Shown one piece after another: positions 54,536 to 63,659 of a stretch of 64,000 nt of DNA; position 1 is the stretch's first letter; each line of letters opens with the position of its first letter. A program made the position numbers and the translations under genes. The notes beneath the pieces were generated by a model. The model saw only the letters and a list, made by a program, of their open reading frames with translations. It did not search any database and was not told the DNA's origin. The DNA lies in the NCBI GenBank assembly GCA_016719785.1, contig JADJYJ010000035.1, positions 62,001 through 126,000 of the forward strand, read 5' to 3'. This stretch comes from Candidatus Amarolinea dominans. Its GTDB lineage: Bacteria; Chloroflexota; Anaerolineae; SSC4; Amarolineaceae.

Positions 54536-57500
54536 ATGTCTCACCCAATCCCGGTTCGTACCCTACTGCTGAGCCTCTGCCTCAGCCTGCTCATCTGCGC
54601 GCCCGTCCAGGCCGGTGATGATCCAACCGCCCAACCTGGCGCGCCAGAAAACCCGACCACCCTGCCCTACCCGATCCTGTTTGTCGCACAACCGCCCATC
54701 CGTTCGGACTTCACCACCATCGGCTCCACCTTCGGCAACCAGGGCACCGACATGTCAGCCGTCGCCCGTGGCGGCGACCTCTGGATCCGCTATCCGGACG
54801 GTAGTCTCAAGAACCTGACGGCCGCGGCCGGCTACGGTGCGCCCAGCGCGTTCCAGGGCGCCACCGCCATCGCCGTGCGTGATCCGGCTGTGCATTGGAG
54901 CGGTAGCAAAGCCCTCTTCAGCATGGTGATTGGCGCGCCCACGCAGCGCTACCAGTGGATTACCGTCTATTGGCAACTCTACGAGATCACCGGCCTGGGG
55001 CCTGCCGACACCCCGATCATTACCCTGGTGCCCAATCAGCCGGCCAACTTCAACAACATCTACCCGCTCTACGCCAGCAACGAGCGCATCATCTTTGTCT
55101 CGGACCGGCCACGCGATGGCGCGGCGCATCTTTACCCCCAGCGTGACGAGTACGAACTGGCGCCCACCAACACCGGACTCTGGAGCCTTGATCCCCAGAC
55201 CGGCGACCTGCGCCTGCTCAACCACGCGCCCTCCGGCGATTTCGGTCCCATCATTGACAGCTTCGGCCGCGTGCTCTTCACCCAGTGGGATCACCTGCAG
55301 CGTGACCAGCAGGCCGACGCCGACGCCAACTATGGCACCGGCGCCAACTGCGCCAGCAGCTACTACGGCACCTTCAACTATTCTGATGAATCGGCCGCGG
55401 CCGTGCGCCTCGATGACCGCAGCGAAGTTTACCCGGAGCCGCGCCCCTGTCGCGGTGATCTGCTCGGCGGCACCAACCTGGCCGGACACACCTTCAACCA
55501 GTTCTTCCCCTGGCAAATCAACGAGGATGGCAGCGAAGGCGAGACCATCAACCACTTGGGGCGCCACGAACTGGCCGGCTGGATCCCGCGGGCGCTGACC
55601 GATGACCCCAACCTGATTGACTACTACGGGCAGATCGGCCGCTTCAACCCCAATCTGATCAACAACATGTTCCAAATCAAGGAAGACCCCCTGCACCCCG
55701 GCGCCTACTACGGTGTGGACGCGCCCGAATTCAGCACGCACGCCTCCGGCCAGGTCATCAGCATGACGGTACCGCCCGGGCTCGATGCCGATCATGTCGC
55801 CGTGACCTACGTGACCCATCGCGCCACCGCCAGCTATCGCCAGGATAACGACCCGCCCAACCCCAATCACTCCGGTCACTACCGTGAGCCGCTGCCCCTT
55901 GCTGATGGCACCCTGCTCGCCGTGCATACGCCGGAAACACGCGCCGAAGGCAACCAGGGCGGGCCACATGACACCCGCTATGATTTTCGCCTCAAGACCC
56001 TAACCCTCGGCGCCAACGGCTACTGGGTCGGCGGCCAATTGCTCACCACCGGCATCACCAAGACCCTGGGCTACTGGTCGCCCGACGAGTACATCAGCTA
56101 CAGCGGCCCCCTCTGGGAGCTCAACCCGGTTGAAGTTCGGCCGCGGCCCATCCCCAGCCGTCCCACACCGCCGCTGGCTGCGCCCGAGCAGCAGATGTTC
56201 GATCAGGCCGGCGTCACGGTGGCGGAGCTGCGCGCCTACCTGGTGCAAAACCAGCTCGCCCTCGCTGTCAGCCGCAACGTGACCACCCGCGACGACCTGG
56301 ATAAACAGCAGCCGTTCAACCTGCGAGTGCCCGGCGGCGCGCAGACCCTGGGCACAGGCGGGCGCATCTACGACCTGGGCCATCTGCAATTCTTCCAGGC
56401 CGATCAACTGCGCGGCTTCAGCGGCTGCTGTGGCGAGACGCCTTTCCCCGGTCGCCGCGTGCTTGCCCAACCCCTGCACGACGCCGCCGCGCTCAACAAC
56501 AACCCACTGACCGGCGGTCCCACTGGCAGCGTCGCCGTCGCGCTCGATGGCTCGACCGCGGCCTTTGTTCCCGCCCGCCGCGCCATGACCTGGCAACTGA
56601 CCGACGGCAGCGGCGCCAGCGTCATTCGCGAACGCTACTGGATCACCTTCCAGCCCGGCGAGGTGCGCGTCTGCACTTCCTGCCACGGCCTGAACACCAC
56701 CGACCAGGCCGGGCAACTGCCGCCCGCCAATCCACCGCAAGCCCTGCTGCAACTGCTGCAATACTGGAAGGCTCAGCACAATGCCACCGCAACCCCCACC
56801 CCCCTCAGCGCCACGCCGACCGCGACCCCCACGCCGGCGGTCGTCACCGTTACGCCCACGAGCACCGGCGTGCCCGCATCGGCAACCCCCACGCCGTCGC
56901 CCACGGCAGCGCCCGTCACCCCGCCGCCCACGCCCAACCTACCGCCCGATCATCCACGGCTGTGGCTGCGCCCGGCTGACCTACCGCGCCTGCGCGCCTG
57001 GGCCGTGCCGTCCAACCCCATCTACGCCCAGGGCATTCAGGCCCTCGCGCTCGACTACAAAGCGCGCATGGACGATGGCCGCCTGTTCACCGAAGACTGC
57101 GGCTGCACCTTCGGCGCCTACTATGCGTACCCCGTCGAATGGGGCGCGGAACTGTTCGCCTTCATGTCGTTGATTGAAAACAGCCCGGCAATCCGTGCTG
57201 ACTACGCGCAACGCGCCCGCACCCTGCTCATGACCATCATGGATCAGGCGGTGCTTGGCCCCACCCCGGAGGACAGCCATTACCGGGGCGCCAACTTCTC
57301 TACCAATATGCGCTCCCTCTTCTTCGGCGAGGCCTTCCCACTCACCGTTGACTGGATCTACCCCTCGCTGACGGCGCAAGACAAGGTCACCATTCGCACC
57401 GTCTTCTTGCGCTGGCTCAACGAGAATCTGGTCGCCACCACCTCCGGTCTCGATCACCCAGAGCCGGTGTGGCTGCTGAACAACCCGGCCCTGCTCGCGG

Positions 57501-59452
57501 ATGCGGACCGCTTCCGCACCGCGGCCAACAATTTCTTCGATGCGCACATGAACCAGATCGGCCTGATGGCGATGTCCCTGGACGCGGCCGATGATCCGGG
57601 CAATCCAAACGTGGTTGGGGATCAGGTGCAGGATTACCTGGCGGATGCCACCGGCGCCTGGCTCTACATGCACCGTCAACTGACCCTCAGCCAGGCTGGC
57701 GGCGGCATCTCGCCCGAAGGCGCTGCCTATGGCCCCACCGGCCTCGGTCGCGCGGCCGAACTGATGCTGGCCCTCTACACGGCCGGCCAGGCCGATCCCG
57801 CCGTCTGGGGGCCGCAGGTGCAATTGGACGGCGATCCCTTCTGGGACGCGGTCATCCCCGGCCACATGCAGTTGCTCAGCCCCGTGCCCAGCATCCTGCC
57901 AGGGTTGGAGTACATGGGGCCGGTCCATCTGCCCACCGATTTTGGCGATGCGCAGGATGTCTGGATGCGCGACACGATGACCCTCTTCGGCGCCCTCGGC
58001 CTCTACGCCGATTATCGCGGCGATAGCGCCCGCCGCGACGCCATCCGCTGGGCGCAGACTCACCTGGCGCCCGGCGGCGCCGCACACCTCGTTCAGCGCG
58101 CCGGCGATTTCAACCATGTGCGCGACTGTGTGCTCTACTTCATGCTGTTCGATCCGGCCGCTGCTCCAGTCGCAGACCCACGCCCGGCCCTGCCCACCGA
58201 GTATCTTGCGCCGGGCGTCGGGCTGCTCTCAGCCCGCACCGGCTGGGATGCCCAGGCGCGCTGGTTCACCTACAAGCTGGGCTGGAACAGCATTGATCAC
58301 CAACACGGCACCGGCAACATGTTCGAGTTCTACCGCAAGGGCGAATGGCTGACCAAGCAATGGGCCGGCTACGGCGTTTTCTCGGGCAACTCCGACTACA
58401 AGAACACCCTGGCTCTGCAAAACGACCCGCCGAACACCGGTATCAGCTTCTGGCAGGCCAACTACGCGCACGGCTCGCAGTACGCCTATGGCCCAGGCGG
58501 CGATCCTACCTGGCTCGCGCACAGCCTGGCGCCGCATTATGTCTACGCCAGCGGCGACGCTGCCAATCTCTACAACAACCCGGACGCCAACTCCAGCGCC
58601 ATCCTGCAGGCGCAGCGCGCCATCGTCTGGCTCAAGCCTGACACTATCGTGGTTTACGACCGCGCCGCGTCAGCCAGCGCCAACCGCTTCAAGCGCTTTT
58701 GGCTCATGCTGCCGGCCGCGCCGATCATCGTTGGACATCACGTCACCGTCACCACGCCTGCCGGCCAAATCCTGGCCGTAGATACGCTGCTGCCACCCAC
58801 AGCCGCCTTGAGCTTCGACAACAGCGTTCCCAACGGCGCCGGCTACGATGAAACAGCGGTCGGGGAGATGATGCACTACCGGCTGCAGGTGGAAGCGCCG
58901 GGCGGCCCGGCCGCGGTGCGCTTCTTGCACGTGCTGCAGGGCCTGGACGCGGGCGCGGCGCCCGCGCCGGTGACCGCCGTGCAAAGCGCCAGCGGCATCC
59001 CCTACGCTGGCGCGATCATCAGCGATACCGCCGTCCTGTTTCCCGTCAACTTTGGCGACAGTGGCGCGTTCAGCGTCAGCCTGCCGGCCACTGTCACCGC
59101 CTTCTTGATCACCGGCCTGCTGCCCAATGCCGGCGTCACGCTGACCGTGCAGCCGGCCGGCGCCGGCCAGACACTCAGCGTGACGCCCGGCGGCCAAACC
59201 TACCGCGCCGATGGCGGCGGCGTCCTGGCCCTGGGGCGCCTGGCCTCGCCGGCCTGCGTAGACCAAAATCAGGACGGCCGCAGCGGCGCCGATGATGTGC
59301 AACGCGTGGCCGGCTCTTGGAACACCCATCTCCTCACCCCTGGCTGGGATGCCAGCCTCGATCTGAACTACGACGGGCAAATTGACCTGCTCGATGTCAC
59401 GCTGGCCGCATCCGCCTGGGATCAGGCGTGTACGGTCAACCAGATTTGGTAG
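54536..59452 (+). CDS. Fusion: HZS-alpha-like propeller with CxxCH + heparinase II/III-like + dockerin
   Basis: 1638 residues, secreted (signal peptide 1-26, core LLLSLCLSLLICAPVQA). Residues 35-735 resemble the hydrazine-synthase-alpha-like proteins: beta-propeller blades (IIFVSDRP, RVLFTQWDHLQRDQQADADA), then a c-type heme motif CTSCH at 713-717 near its end. A Pro-Thr linker (about 745-798) leads to an alpha/alpha-toroid plus beta-sheet region (LPPDHPRLWLRPADLPRLRA ... SGGISPEGAAYGP-like ... NSIDHQHGTGNMFEFYRKGEW ... VVYDRA) typical of heparinase II/III-like lyases. The C-terminus (from about 1573: CVDQNQDGRSGADDV ... SLDLNYDGQIDLLDV) is a dockerin-like EF-hand pair. Function of the fusion is unknown; it is not evidence of anammox. 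Confidence 0.78.
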   Translation: MSHPIPVRTLLLSLCLSLLICAPVQAGDDPTAQPGAPENPTTLPYPILFVAQPPIRSDFTTIGSTFGNQGTDMSAVARGGDLWIRYPDGSLKNLTAAAGYGAPSAFQGATAIAVRDPAVHWSGSKALFSMVIGAPTQRYQWITVYWQLYEITGLGPADTPIITLVPNQPANFNNIYPLYASNERIIFVSDRPRDGAAHLYPQRDEYELAPTNTGLWSLDPQTGDLRLLNHAPSGDFGPIIDSFGRVLFTQWDHLQRDQQADADANYGTGANCASSYYGTFNYSDESAAAVRLDDRSEVYPEPRPCRGDLLGGTNLAGHTFNQFFPWQINEDGSEGETINHLGRHELAGWIPRALTDDPNLIDYYGQIGRFNPNLINNMFQIKEDPLHPGAYYGVDAPEFSTHASGQVISMTVPPGLDADHVAVTYVTHRATASYRQDNDPPNPNHSGHYREPLPLADGTLLAVHTPETRAEGNQGGPHDTRYDFRLKTLTLGANGYWVGGQLLTTGITKTLGYWSPDEYISYSGPLWELNPVEVRPRPIPSRPTPPLAAPEQQMFDQAGVTVAELRAYLVQNQLALAVSRNVTTRDDLDKQQPFNLRVPGGAQTLGTGGRIYDLGHLQFFQADQLRGFSGCCGETPFPGRRVLAQPLHDAAALNNNPLTGGPTGSVAVALDGSTAAFVPARRAMTWQLTDGSGASVIRERYWITFQPGEVRVCTSCHGLNTTDQAGQLPPANPPQALLQLLQYWKAQHNATATPTPLSATPTATPTPAVVTVTPTSTGVPASATPTPSPTAAPVTPPPTPNLPPDHPRLWLRPADLPRLRAWAVPSNPIYAQGIQALALDYKARMDDGRLFTEDCGCTFGAYYAYPVEWGAELFAFMSLIENSPAIRADYAQRARTLLMTIMDQAVLGPTPEDSHYRGANFSTNMRSLFFGEAFPLTVDWIYPSLTAQDKVTIRTVFLRWLNENLVATTSGLDHPEPVWLLNNPALLADADRFRTAANNFFDAHMNQIGLMAMSLDAADDPGNPNVVGDQVQDYLADATGAWLYMHRQLTLSQAGGGISPEGAAYGPTGLGRAAELMLALYTAGQADPAVWGPQVQLDGDPFWDAVIPGHMQLLSPVPSILPGLEYMGPVHLPTDFGDAQDVWMRDTMTLFGALGLYADYRGDSARRDAIRWAQTHLAPGGAAHLVQRAGDFNHVRDCVLYFMLFDPAAAPVADPRPALPTEYLAPGVGLLSARTGWDAQARWFTYKLGWNSIDHQHGTGNMFEFYRKGEWLTKQWAGYGVFSGNSDYKNTLALQNDPPNTGISFWQANYAHGSQYAYGPGGDPTWLAHSLAPHYVYASGDAANLYNNPDANSSAILQAQRAIVWLKPDTIVVYDRAASASANRFKRFWLMLPAAPIIVGHHVTVTTPAGQILAVDTLLPPTAALSFDNSVPNGAGYDETAVGEMMHYRLQVEAPGGPAAVRFLHVLQGLDAGAAPAPVTAVQSASGIPYAGAIISDTAVLFPVNFGDSGAFSVSLPATVTAFLITGLLPNAGVTLTVQPAGAGQTLSVTPGGQTYRADGGGVLALGRLASPACVDQNQDGRSGADDVQRVAGSWNTHLLTPGWDASLDLNYDGQIDLLDVTLAASAWDQACTVNQIW

Positions 59453-59892
59453 GAAATGTCAAGTCTCGTCATGCTTTCATGCTTTCATGCTTTCCTTGAC
59501 AGACTATCAGCACCCGCGGCATGGTTGGCACAGACGGAGCCAAAGTCAGTGTTCTTACAGAATCGCCGACCGTGGTCTGTTATAATCTCGTTACGTTCCC
59601 GAATGTTTGTACCACAGTCCCTACCATCCCGTCGTCAACCCACCAGGTGGGCGTACTCCAAGGTCATCACCGCCACATGACGCCCAAACACAGAAACCAG
59701 GCACTGGCAACTGCAAGGAGGCAGCGAACGACCTATCGAACAACATTTGGCTGACCCCTCGGATCTTTACCACGTGTCCCCTCATGCCCCCTCATATAAA
59801 GTCCAAAGACGATTGTCGGTTTCCCGCTTGGTGATGATAGCGAGGCAAGCCGGCGCGTCGAGTTTAGTTTGCATCTGTCACAGGAGGATCGT
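59453..59892 (+). other. 440-bp gap with 8-bp repeat and leader
   Basis: Three copies of ATGCTTTC (59471-59494) come first. A promoter with TGT-TATAAT (59578-59586) follows, giving a leader of roughly 300 nt before the next gene. No coding frame in it has a ribosome site. Confidence 0.45.
59578..59586 (+). promoter_or_regulatory. Extended -10 promoter of the propeller gene
   Basis: TGT followed by perfect TATAAT (59581-59586). The nearest -35-like box (TTACAG, 59555) is 20 bp away. Confidence 0.45.
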
Positions 59893-61578
59893 ATGAGTCT
59901 CTTTAGTCGTCGCTTGCGGGCCATGAGTCTGGCCCTGATCGTCATGGTCGTCTTGGCCGGCATGCCGCTTTATGCGCAGCGCAGCCAGGAGGGCTTCGTT
60001 TCCACCGAAAACGTTGGTACCGCTGTGGCTGCAGCGCCGTTTGAAGAAGTCGCAGAGTGGTCGGACAAGATGCCAGAATTGAGCAGCGAACAGCAGGCTC
60101 AGTTGGATTTCAACATTGACCGCGTCAATCTGCCGGGACCAGCCCGTGATCTCGACTCTGCCGAGGCCAGCGATGGTCTGCAGTTGGACGTCGCCCCGGC
60201 CGCTGATTCCGAGACCACGTTGGCCGAAGCGGCCAACGCCGACAAGGCGCCGCTGGCGCCTGGCGATGCCCAGCTCTATCGTAACGTTGCCTTCGGCGGC
60301 ACCATCCCCAGTGGCAATAAGTCGAACGTGCTCGAGCCCAGCCTGGGCGTCGGCGGCAAGTACGCCTTCTACAGTGGCAACTGGTTTGCCGCGCGTTCTG
60401 TTAACGGCGGCTCGACGTGGAGCTACATCAACGCGTACACCAACATGTCCGACTTCTGCTGTGACCAGATTGTGCAGTACGACAAGGCGCGTGACATGTT
60501 CCTGTGGCTGCGCCAGGGCGTAGCCAATGCCTCCGGCGTCAATCGCTTCCGCCTGAGCGTCTCCACCAACGGCGCGGCCTCCTTCTGCGCCTATGACTTT
60601 TACCCCACCAACACCAACAGCGGCTGGACGAACCAATGGTGGGACTATCCGCACATCCAATTGGGCGCAGACTACGCGTACATCGCTTACAACATGTTCA
60701 ACGCCAACAGTTCCTGGACGCGCACGGTAATGCTGCGTCTCCCGCTGGATGCCCTGCGCTCCTGTTCCGGGTTCAGCTACAACTACACCTCCAGCACCTC
60801 GTGGTTCACCTTCGTGCCGGTGCAGGGCGCGGACCATGTCATGTACTTTGCGTCCAACAACCCGACCAGCTCGCCCTACAACCGCATCAGCATCTGGCGC
60901 TGGCCGGAGAATTCGACGAGCACCTACCAGGTCATCAACAGCGTGGCGGCGTGGACGTATGGCAGCAGCCATCAGTGCGGCAGCAGCAGCGGCAACTGGA
61001 TGGGCCGCTCCAGCGACCGCCTCTTGGCCGGTGCACGCTACGAACTGCACCACGCCAACCTCAACGTCAACGGCCGTAAGATTCTCGGCTGGTGGTGGAA
61101 TGTGCAGCAGGGCGGCAGTTTCACGCAGCCCTACATCAATGGCTACGCGGTCTACGAAGACACCCTGTCCCAGGTCAGCGGTAGCCAGGGACGGCCCTAC
61201 ATCTGGAGCTCCAGCTACTGCTACGGCTACCCCAGCGTGGCGGCCAATGCACGTGGTGACCTGGGCATCGTCATGGACTACGCGCAGAGTAGTGATAGCT
61301 GGAAGTCGCGCGTCGGCTACATCATCGCCGATGATTTCACCAACGCGCCGCCAGGCTTCAGCCTCCATGGCGTCATCTCCAGCAGCGCGCGCCCCTCTGA
61401 CAACAAATGGGGCGACTACAACACGGTGCGCGTCTTCCAACCCGGTCAAAATAACTGGGTGGCCGGCGCTCACTACATCCCCGGCAGCACCAACTGCAGC
61501 GTCTGCAGCGCCCCGGTCTACTTCGCCTTCGGCCGCTCACGCGACTACTACAACTGGAGCCGCTGGGCTGGCTACTAA
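59893..61578 (+). CDS. Secreted protein, probable beta-propeller (sialidase-like fold)
   Basis: About 561 residues from ATG 59893, with AGGAGG 6-7 bases upstream. Signal peptide core MSLALIVMVVLAGMPLYA. A polar region to about residue 120 precedes repeated blades with NGGSTWSYIN (an Asp-box-like S-x-x-G-x-T-W variant), LSVSTNGAASF, WWDYPHIQLGADYAYIAYN and KWGDYNTVRVF. Such proteins are found extracellularly in Chloroflexota and others, sometimes annotated as exo-sialidase-like; the sialidase catalytic residues are not recognisable. Followed by a strong terminator. Confidence 0.72.
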   Translation: MSLFSRRLRAMSLALIVMVVLAGMPLYAQRSQEGFVSTENVGTAVAAAPFEEVAEWSDKMPELSSEQQAQLDFNIDRVNLPGPARDLDSAEASDGLQLDVAPAADSETTLAEAANADKAPLAPGDAQLYRNVAFGGTIPSGNKSNVLEPSLGVGGKYAFYSGNWFAARSVNGGSTWSYINAYTNMSDFCCDQIVQYDKARDMFLWLRQGVANASGVNRFRLSVSTNGAASFCAYDFYPTNTNSGWTNQWWDYPHIQLGADYAYIAYNMFNANSSWTRTVMLRLPLDALRSCSGFSYNYTSSTSWFTFVPVQGADHVMYFASNNPTSSPYNRISIWRWPENSTSTYQVINSVAAWTYGSSHQCGSSSGNWMGRSSDRLLAGARYELHHANLNVNGRKILGWWWNVQQGGSFTQPYINGYAVYEDTLSQVSGSQGRPYIWSSSYCYGYPSVAANARGDLGIVMDYAQSSDSWKSRVGYIIADDFTNAPPGFSLHGVISSSARPSDNKWGDYNTVRVFQPGQNNWVAGAHYIPGSTNCSVCSAPVYFAFGRSRDYYNWSRWAGY

Positions 61579-61642
61579 ACCCTGAGATAGACCTAAGATG
61601 GCGGCGGCCCCTCGCCCGCCTCCTGAGCCACTGACGGACCAG

Positions 61643-61676
61643 AAGTCCGGCGTCGCACATGCGACGCCGGACTTTT
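61643..61676 (+). terminator. Rho-independent terminator
   Basis: A 14-bp perfect stem, AAGTCCGGCGTCGC (61643-61656) with GCGACGCCGGACTT (61661-61674), loop ACAT, then TTCT. Confidence 0.88.
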
Positions 61677-61752
61677 CTGTGGCCTGCGCCGTGCGTCCGC
61701 AATTGAACAAATCGCGCCAGGCAAGCGTCTTGGACGCGGCTCAACGAGAGTG

Positions 61753-61785
61753 AGACTTCGGAAGTCTGCAAGACTTCGGCAGTCT
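61753..61785. repeat. 15-bp direct repeat before the lipoprotein gene
   Basis: AGACTTCGGAAGTCT (61753-61767) and AGACTTCGGCAGTCT (61771-61785), each itself a palindrome. Confidence 0.8.
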
Positions 61786-61817
61786 GCGAGTCAATCATCC
61801 AAAGGAGTCAGTACAAC

Positions 61818-62246
61818 ATGATGACAACAAGACAGTGGAGCACTTTCAAGATGTGTACCATCGCCAATATCGTGGCGCTTGCCCTGGGCGCCTGCACCTT
61901 CCAGGCCCCCATGAGCAATACCGGCGGTCAAGCCGACCAAACCGGCTGCCCCACACCCACGGCTGTGATCGGAGATAGCCTCGGCGCTGAAGAGAGCGGG
62001 CAGGCCAACGCCAGCCCTGTCGGCGTAGACGACCTGACCGTTGCCGCAGGGCCAACCGAACAACTCAGCCCGGCGGAACGCGAGGCAATACTGGACCGAG
62101 TCAATCAAGGCCCAGCCCGGCCTGACAGCGCAGATACTGCGTCGGTTCCTCCTGTACCTGGCACCGAATCTCACCCCGGAGACGCAACCACAGCCGATGC
62201 AGCCACCGACCTCGATGTTGCGCCCACGCCCACCCCCTGCCCGTAG
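61818..62246 (+). CDS. Putative lipoprotein, low complexity
   Basis: 142 residues. Lipobox ALGAC with Cys26 after a hydrophobic segment (IANIVALALG) predicts lipidation. The mature part is Pro/Thr/Ala/Asp-rich with no fold apparent apart from LSPAEREAILDRVNQGPARPD, a possible helix. AAGGAG lies 13 bases before ATG 61818. Probably a real small surface protein; function unknown. Confidence 0.6.
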   Translation: MMTTRQWSTFKMCTIANIVALALGACTFQAPMSNTGGQADQTGCPTPTAVIGDSLGAEESGQANASPVGVDDLTVAAGPTEQLSPAEREAILDRVNQGPARPDSADTASVPPVPGTESHPGDATTADAATDLDVAPTPTPCP

Positions 62247-62261
62247 TCCGCGCTTTGGTCA

Positions 62262-62313
62262 CGCCTCGGGCGCGACGGCCGTCCGTTGCCCATTCGGCAT
62301 CGCGCCCGAGGCG
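62262..62313. terminator. Hairpin after the lipoprotein gene
   Basis: CGCCTCGGGCGCGA (62262-62275) pairs perfectly with TCGCGCCCGAGGCG (62300-62313), 24-nt loop, just upstream of the rplS promoter. No T-tract. Confidence 0.6.
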
Positions 62314-62328
62314 CTGACCACCGATAAT

Positions 62329-62357
62329 TTGGCGGTTGTGTTACTCCATGTTATAAT
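62329..62357 (+). promoter_or_regulatory. rplS promoter
   Basis: TTGGCG (62329-62334), 17-bp spacer, TATAAT (62352-62357) with an extended TGT. Start near 62364 gives a leader of about 180 nt. Confidence 0.75.
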
Positions 62358-62363
62358 CGCCAA

Positions 62364-62542
62364 TCGTGCGTCAACACGGCAATAAACCATGTGCGAAGTC
62401 TGACCCGGCGGCCCATGCCACCGGGTTCCGCTTGTCATAAAGGGCCTGCTGCGACCGGGACTGCAAGCGTCAGAGATCATTCGACGCAAGACCAAAAAAT
62501 GGCAAAGACAGACCGTAGGAATCATAAGAAGAAAGGGTCATC
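62364..62542 (+). promoter_or_regulatory. Structured rplS leader
   Basis: Non-coding; contains a stem ACCCGG (62403-62408) / CCGGGT (62421-62426) with an inner GGC/GCC pair, then further G/C-rich segments before the ribosome site AAAGGG. Ribosomal-protein leaders that bind their own product are common, but this does not match an L19 leader I know. Confidence 0.4.
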
Positions 62543-62899
62543 ATGACGAATACTTTGATGCTTTCAGTAGAGCAAGAACAACTGCGCAGCGACATGCCGG
62601 CGCTGAGAATCGGTGACACGGTCAAGGTGCATCAGCGCATCATCGAAGGCAACCGCGAGCGTGTGCAGATTTTTCAGGGCGTCATCATGCGCCTGCAGGG
62701 CGGCAGCGGTGTCAATTCATCGTTCACCGTACGCCGCATTGCATCGCACGGCATTGGCGTCGAGCGCACGTTCCTGTCGCACTCGCCCCGCCTGGACAAG
62801 ATCGAAGTCCTGCGGCACAGCAAGGTGCGCCGTGCCCAGCTTTACTTCCTACGTGAGCGCCGCGGCAAGTCCGCCCGCCTGCGTGAGCTGCGCGACTAG
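62543..62899 (+). CDS. rplS: 50S ribosomal protein L19
   Basis: 118 residues, usual length. Diagnostic blocks: DMPALRIGDTVKVHQRIIEGNRERVQIFQGVIM, RRIASHGIGVERTF, SPRLDKIEVLRHSKVRRAQLYFLRERRGKSARL. The protein sits at the 30S-50S interface. It has its own promoter rather than following trmD; rnhB and yraN follow, a common bacterial order. Confidence 0.98.
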   Translation: MTNTLMLSVEQEQLRSDMPALRIGDTVKVHQRIIEGNRERVQIFQGVIMRLQGGSGVNSSFTVRRIASHGIGVERTFLSHSPRLDKIEVLRHSKVRRAQLYFLRERRGKSARLRELRD

Positions 62900-63002
62900 T
62901 CCGTCGTCGCCGCTCGTTCGCCGGGGTGCGGGGTGCCTTTCACTTCGCCAAGCGTGAGAGCGCAGGGATGTTCCCTGCGCTTTGTTTTTGGAGCGCGCAA
63001 CT

Positions 63003-63659
63003 ATGCCTGACCTGAGCGAAGAAACCCAGCTCTGGCAACTGGGCTACGGCACCGTGGCCGGGCTGGATGAGGTGGGCCGCGGGGCGCTGGCCGGGCCGGT
63101 GGTCGCAGCCGCCGTGGTCTTGCCCATCCTAAGCGATGTGCCGCCGGCGCTGGCTGAGGTCAATGACTCCAAGCAGTTGAGTACACGCCAACGGCAGCGC
63201 CTGGCCGTCGCCATTCACCGGGTTGCGCGTGGTGTAGGTGTCGGTTATGTGGCCGCCGCTGAGATTGACAGGATTGGCATCGTGCCGGCAACCCGGCAAG
63301 CGATGCAGCTCGCGCTCGCACAATTGCATGCCCTCGGCATGCCAGCCGATTTTCTGTTGATTGATTTCTTGACCCTGGAGCTTCCGGTGCCACAAAAAGG
63401 AATTGTCAGAGGGGACAGTTGCTCGCTCTCGATTGCCGCGGCCTCGATCGTGGCCAAGGTCACGCGCGACCGCTGGCTGACCGCTCTGCACGACACCTTT
63501 CCGGCCTACGATTTTGCGCACAACAAGGGCTATGGCACGCCTGCGCACTTGCGAGCGCTGGCCACCGTCGGTCCATGTCCTGAGCACCGACTGAGCTTTC
63601 GTCGCGTGCTGCCAACGCCCCAACCGCCGGCAACTTGGGCGGCAGAGCAGCAGGCATGA
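63003..63659 (+). CDS. rnhB: Ribonuclease HII
   Basis: Removes ribonucleotides from DNA-RNA hybrids. About 218 residues. Catalytic residues: Asp-Glu in GLDEVGRGALAGP, Asp in FLLIDFLTL and Asp in RGDSCSLSIAAASIVAKVTRDR; NDSKQLS is also diagnostic. ATG 63003 with GGAG at 62989 is preferred to 62982. Its stop overlaps the yraN start (ATGA). Confidence 0.95.
   Translation: MPDLSEETQLWQLGYGTVAGLDEVGRGALAGPVVAAAVVLPILSDVPPALAEVNDSKQLSTRQRQRLAVAIHRVARGVGVGYVAAAEIDRIGIVPATRQAMQLALAQLHALGMPADFLLIDFLTLELPVPQKGIVRGDSCSLSIAAASIVAKVTRDRWLTALHDTFPAYDFAHNKGYGTPAHLRALATVGPCPEHRLSFRRVLPTPQPPATWAAEQQA

Noticed and set aside
54536..56800. Evidence for hydrazine synthesis (anammox)
   Set aside because: HZS-alpha-like domains occur widely in secreted proteins; no beta/gamma subunit or other anammox gene is present.
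59878..61473. 531-codon open frame on the minus strand
   Set aside because: Antisense shadow of the secreted propeller-like protein.
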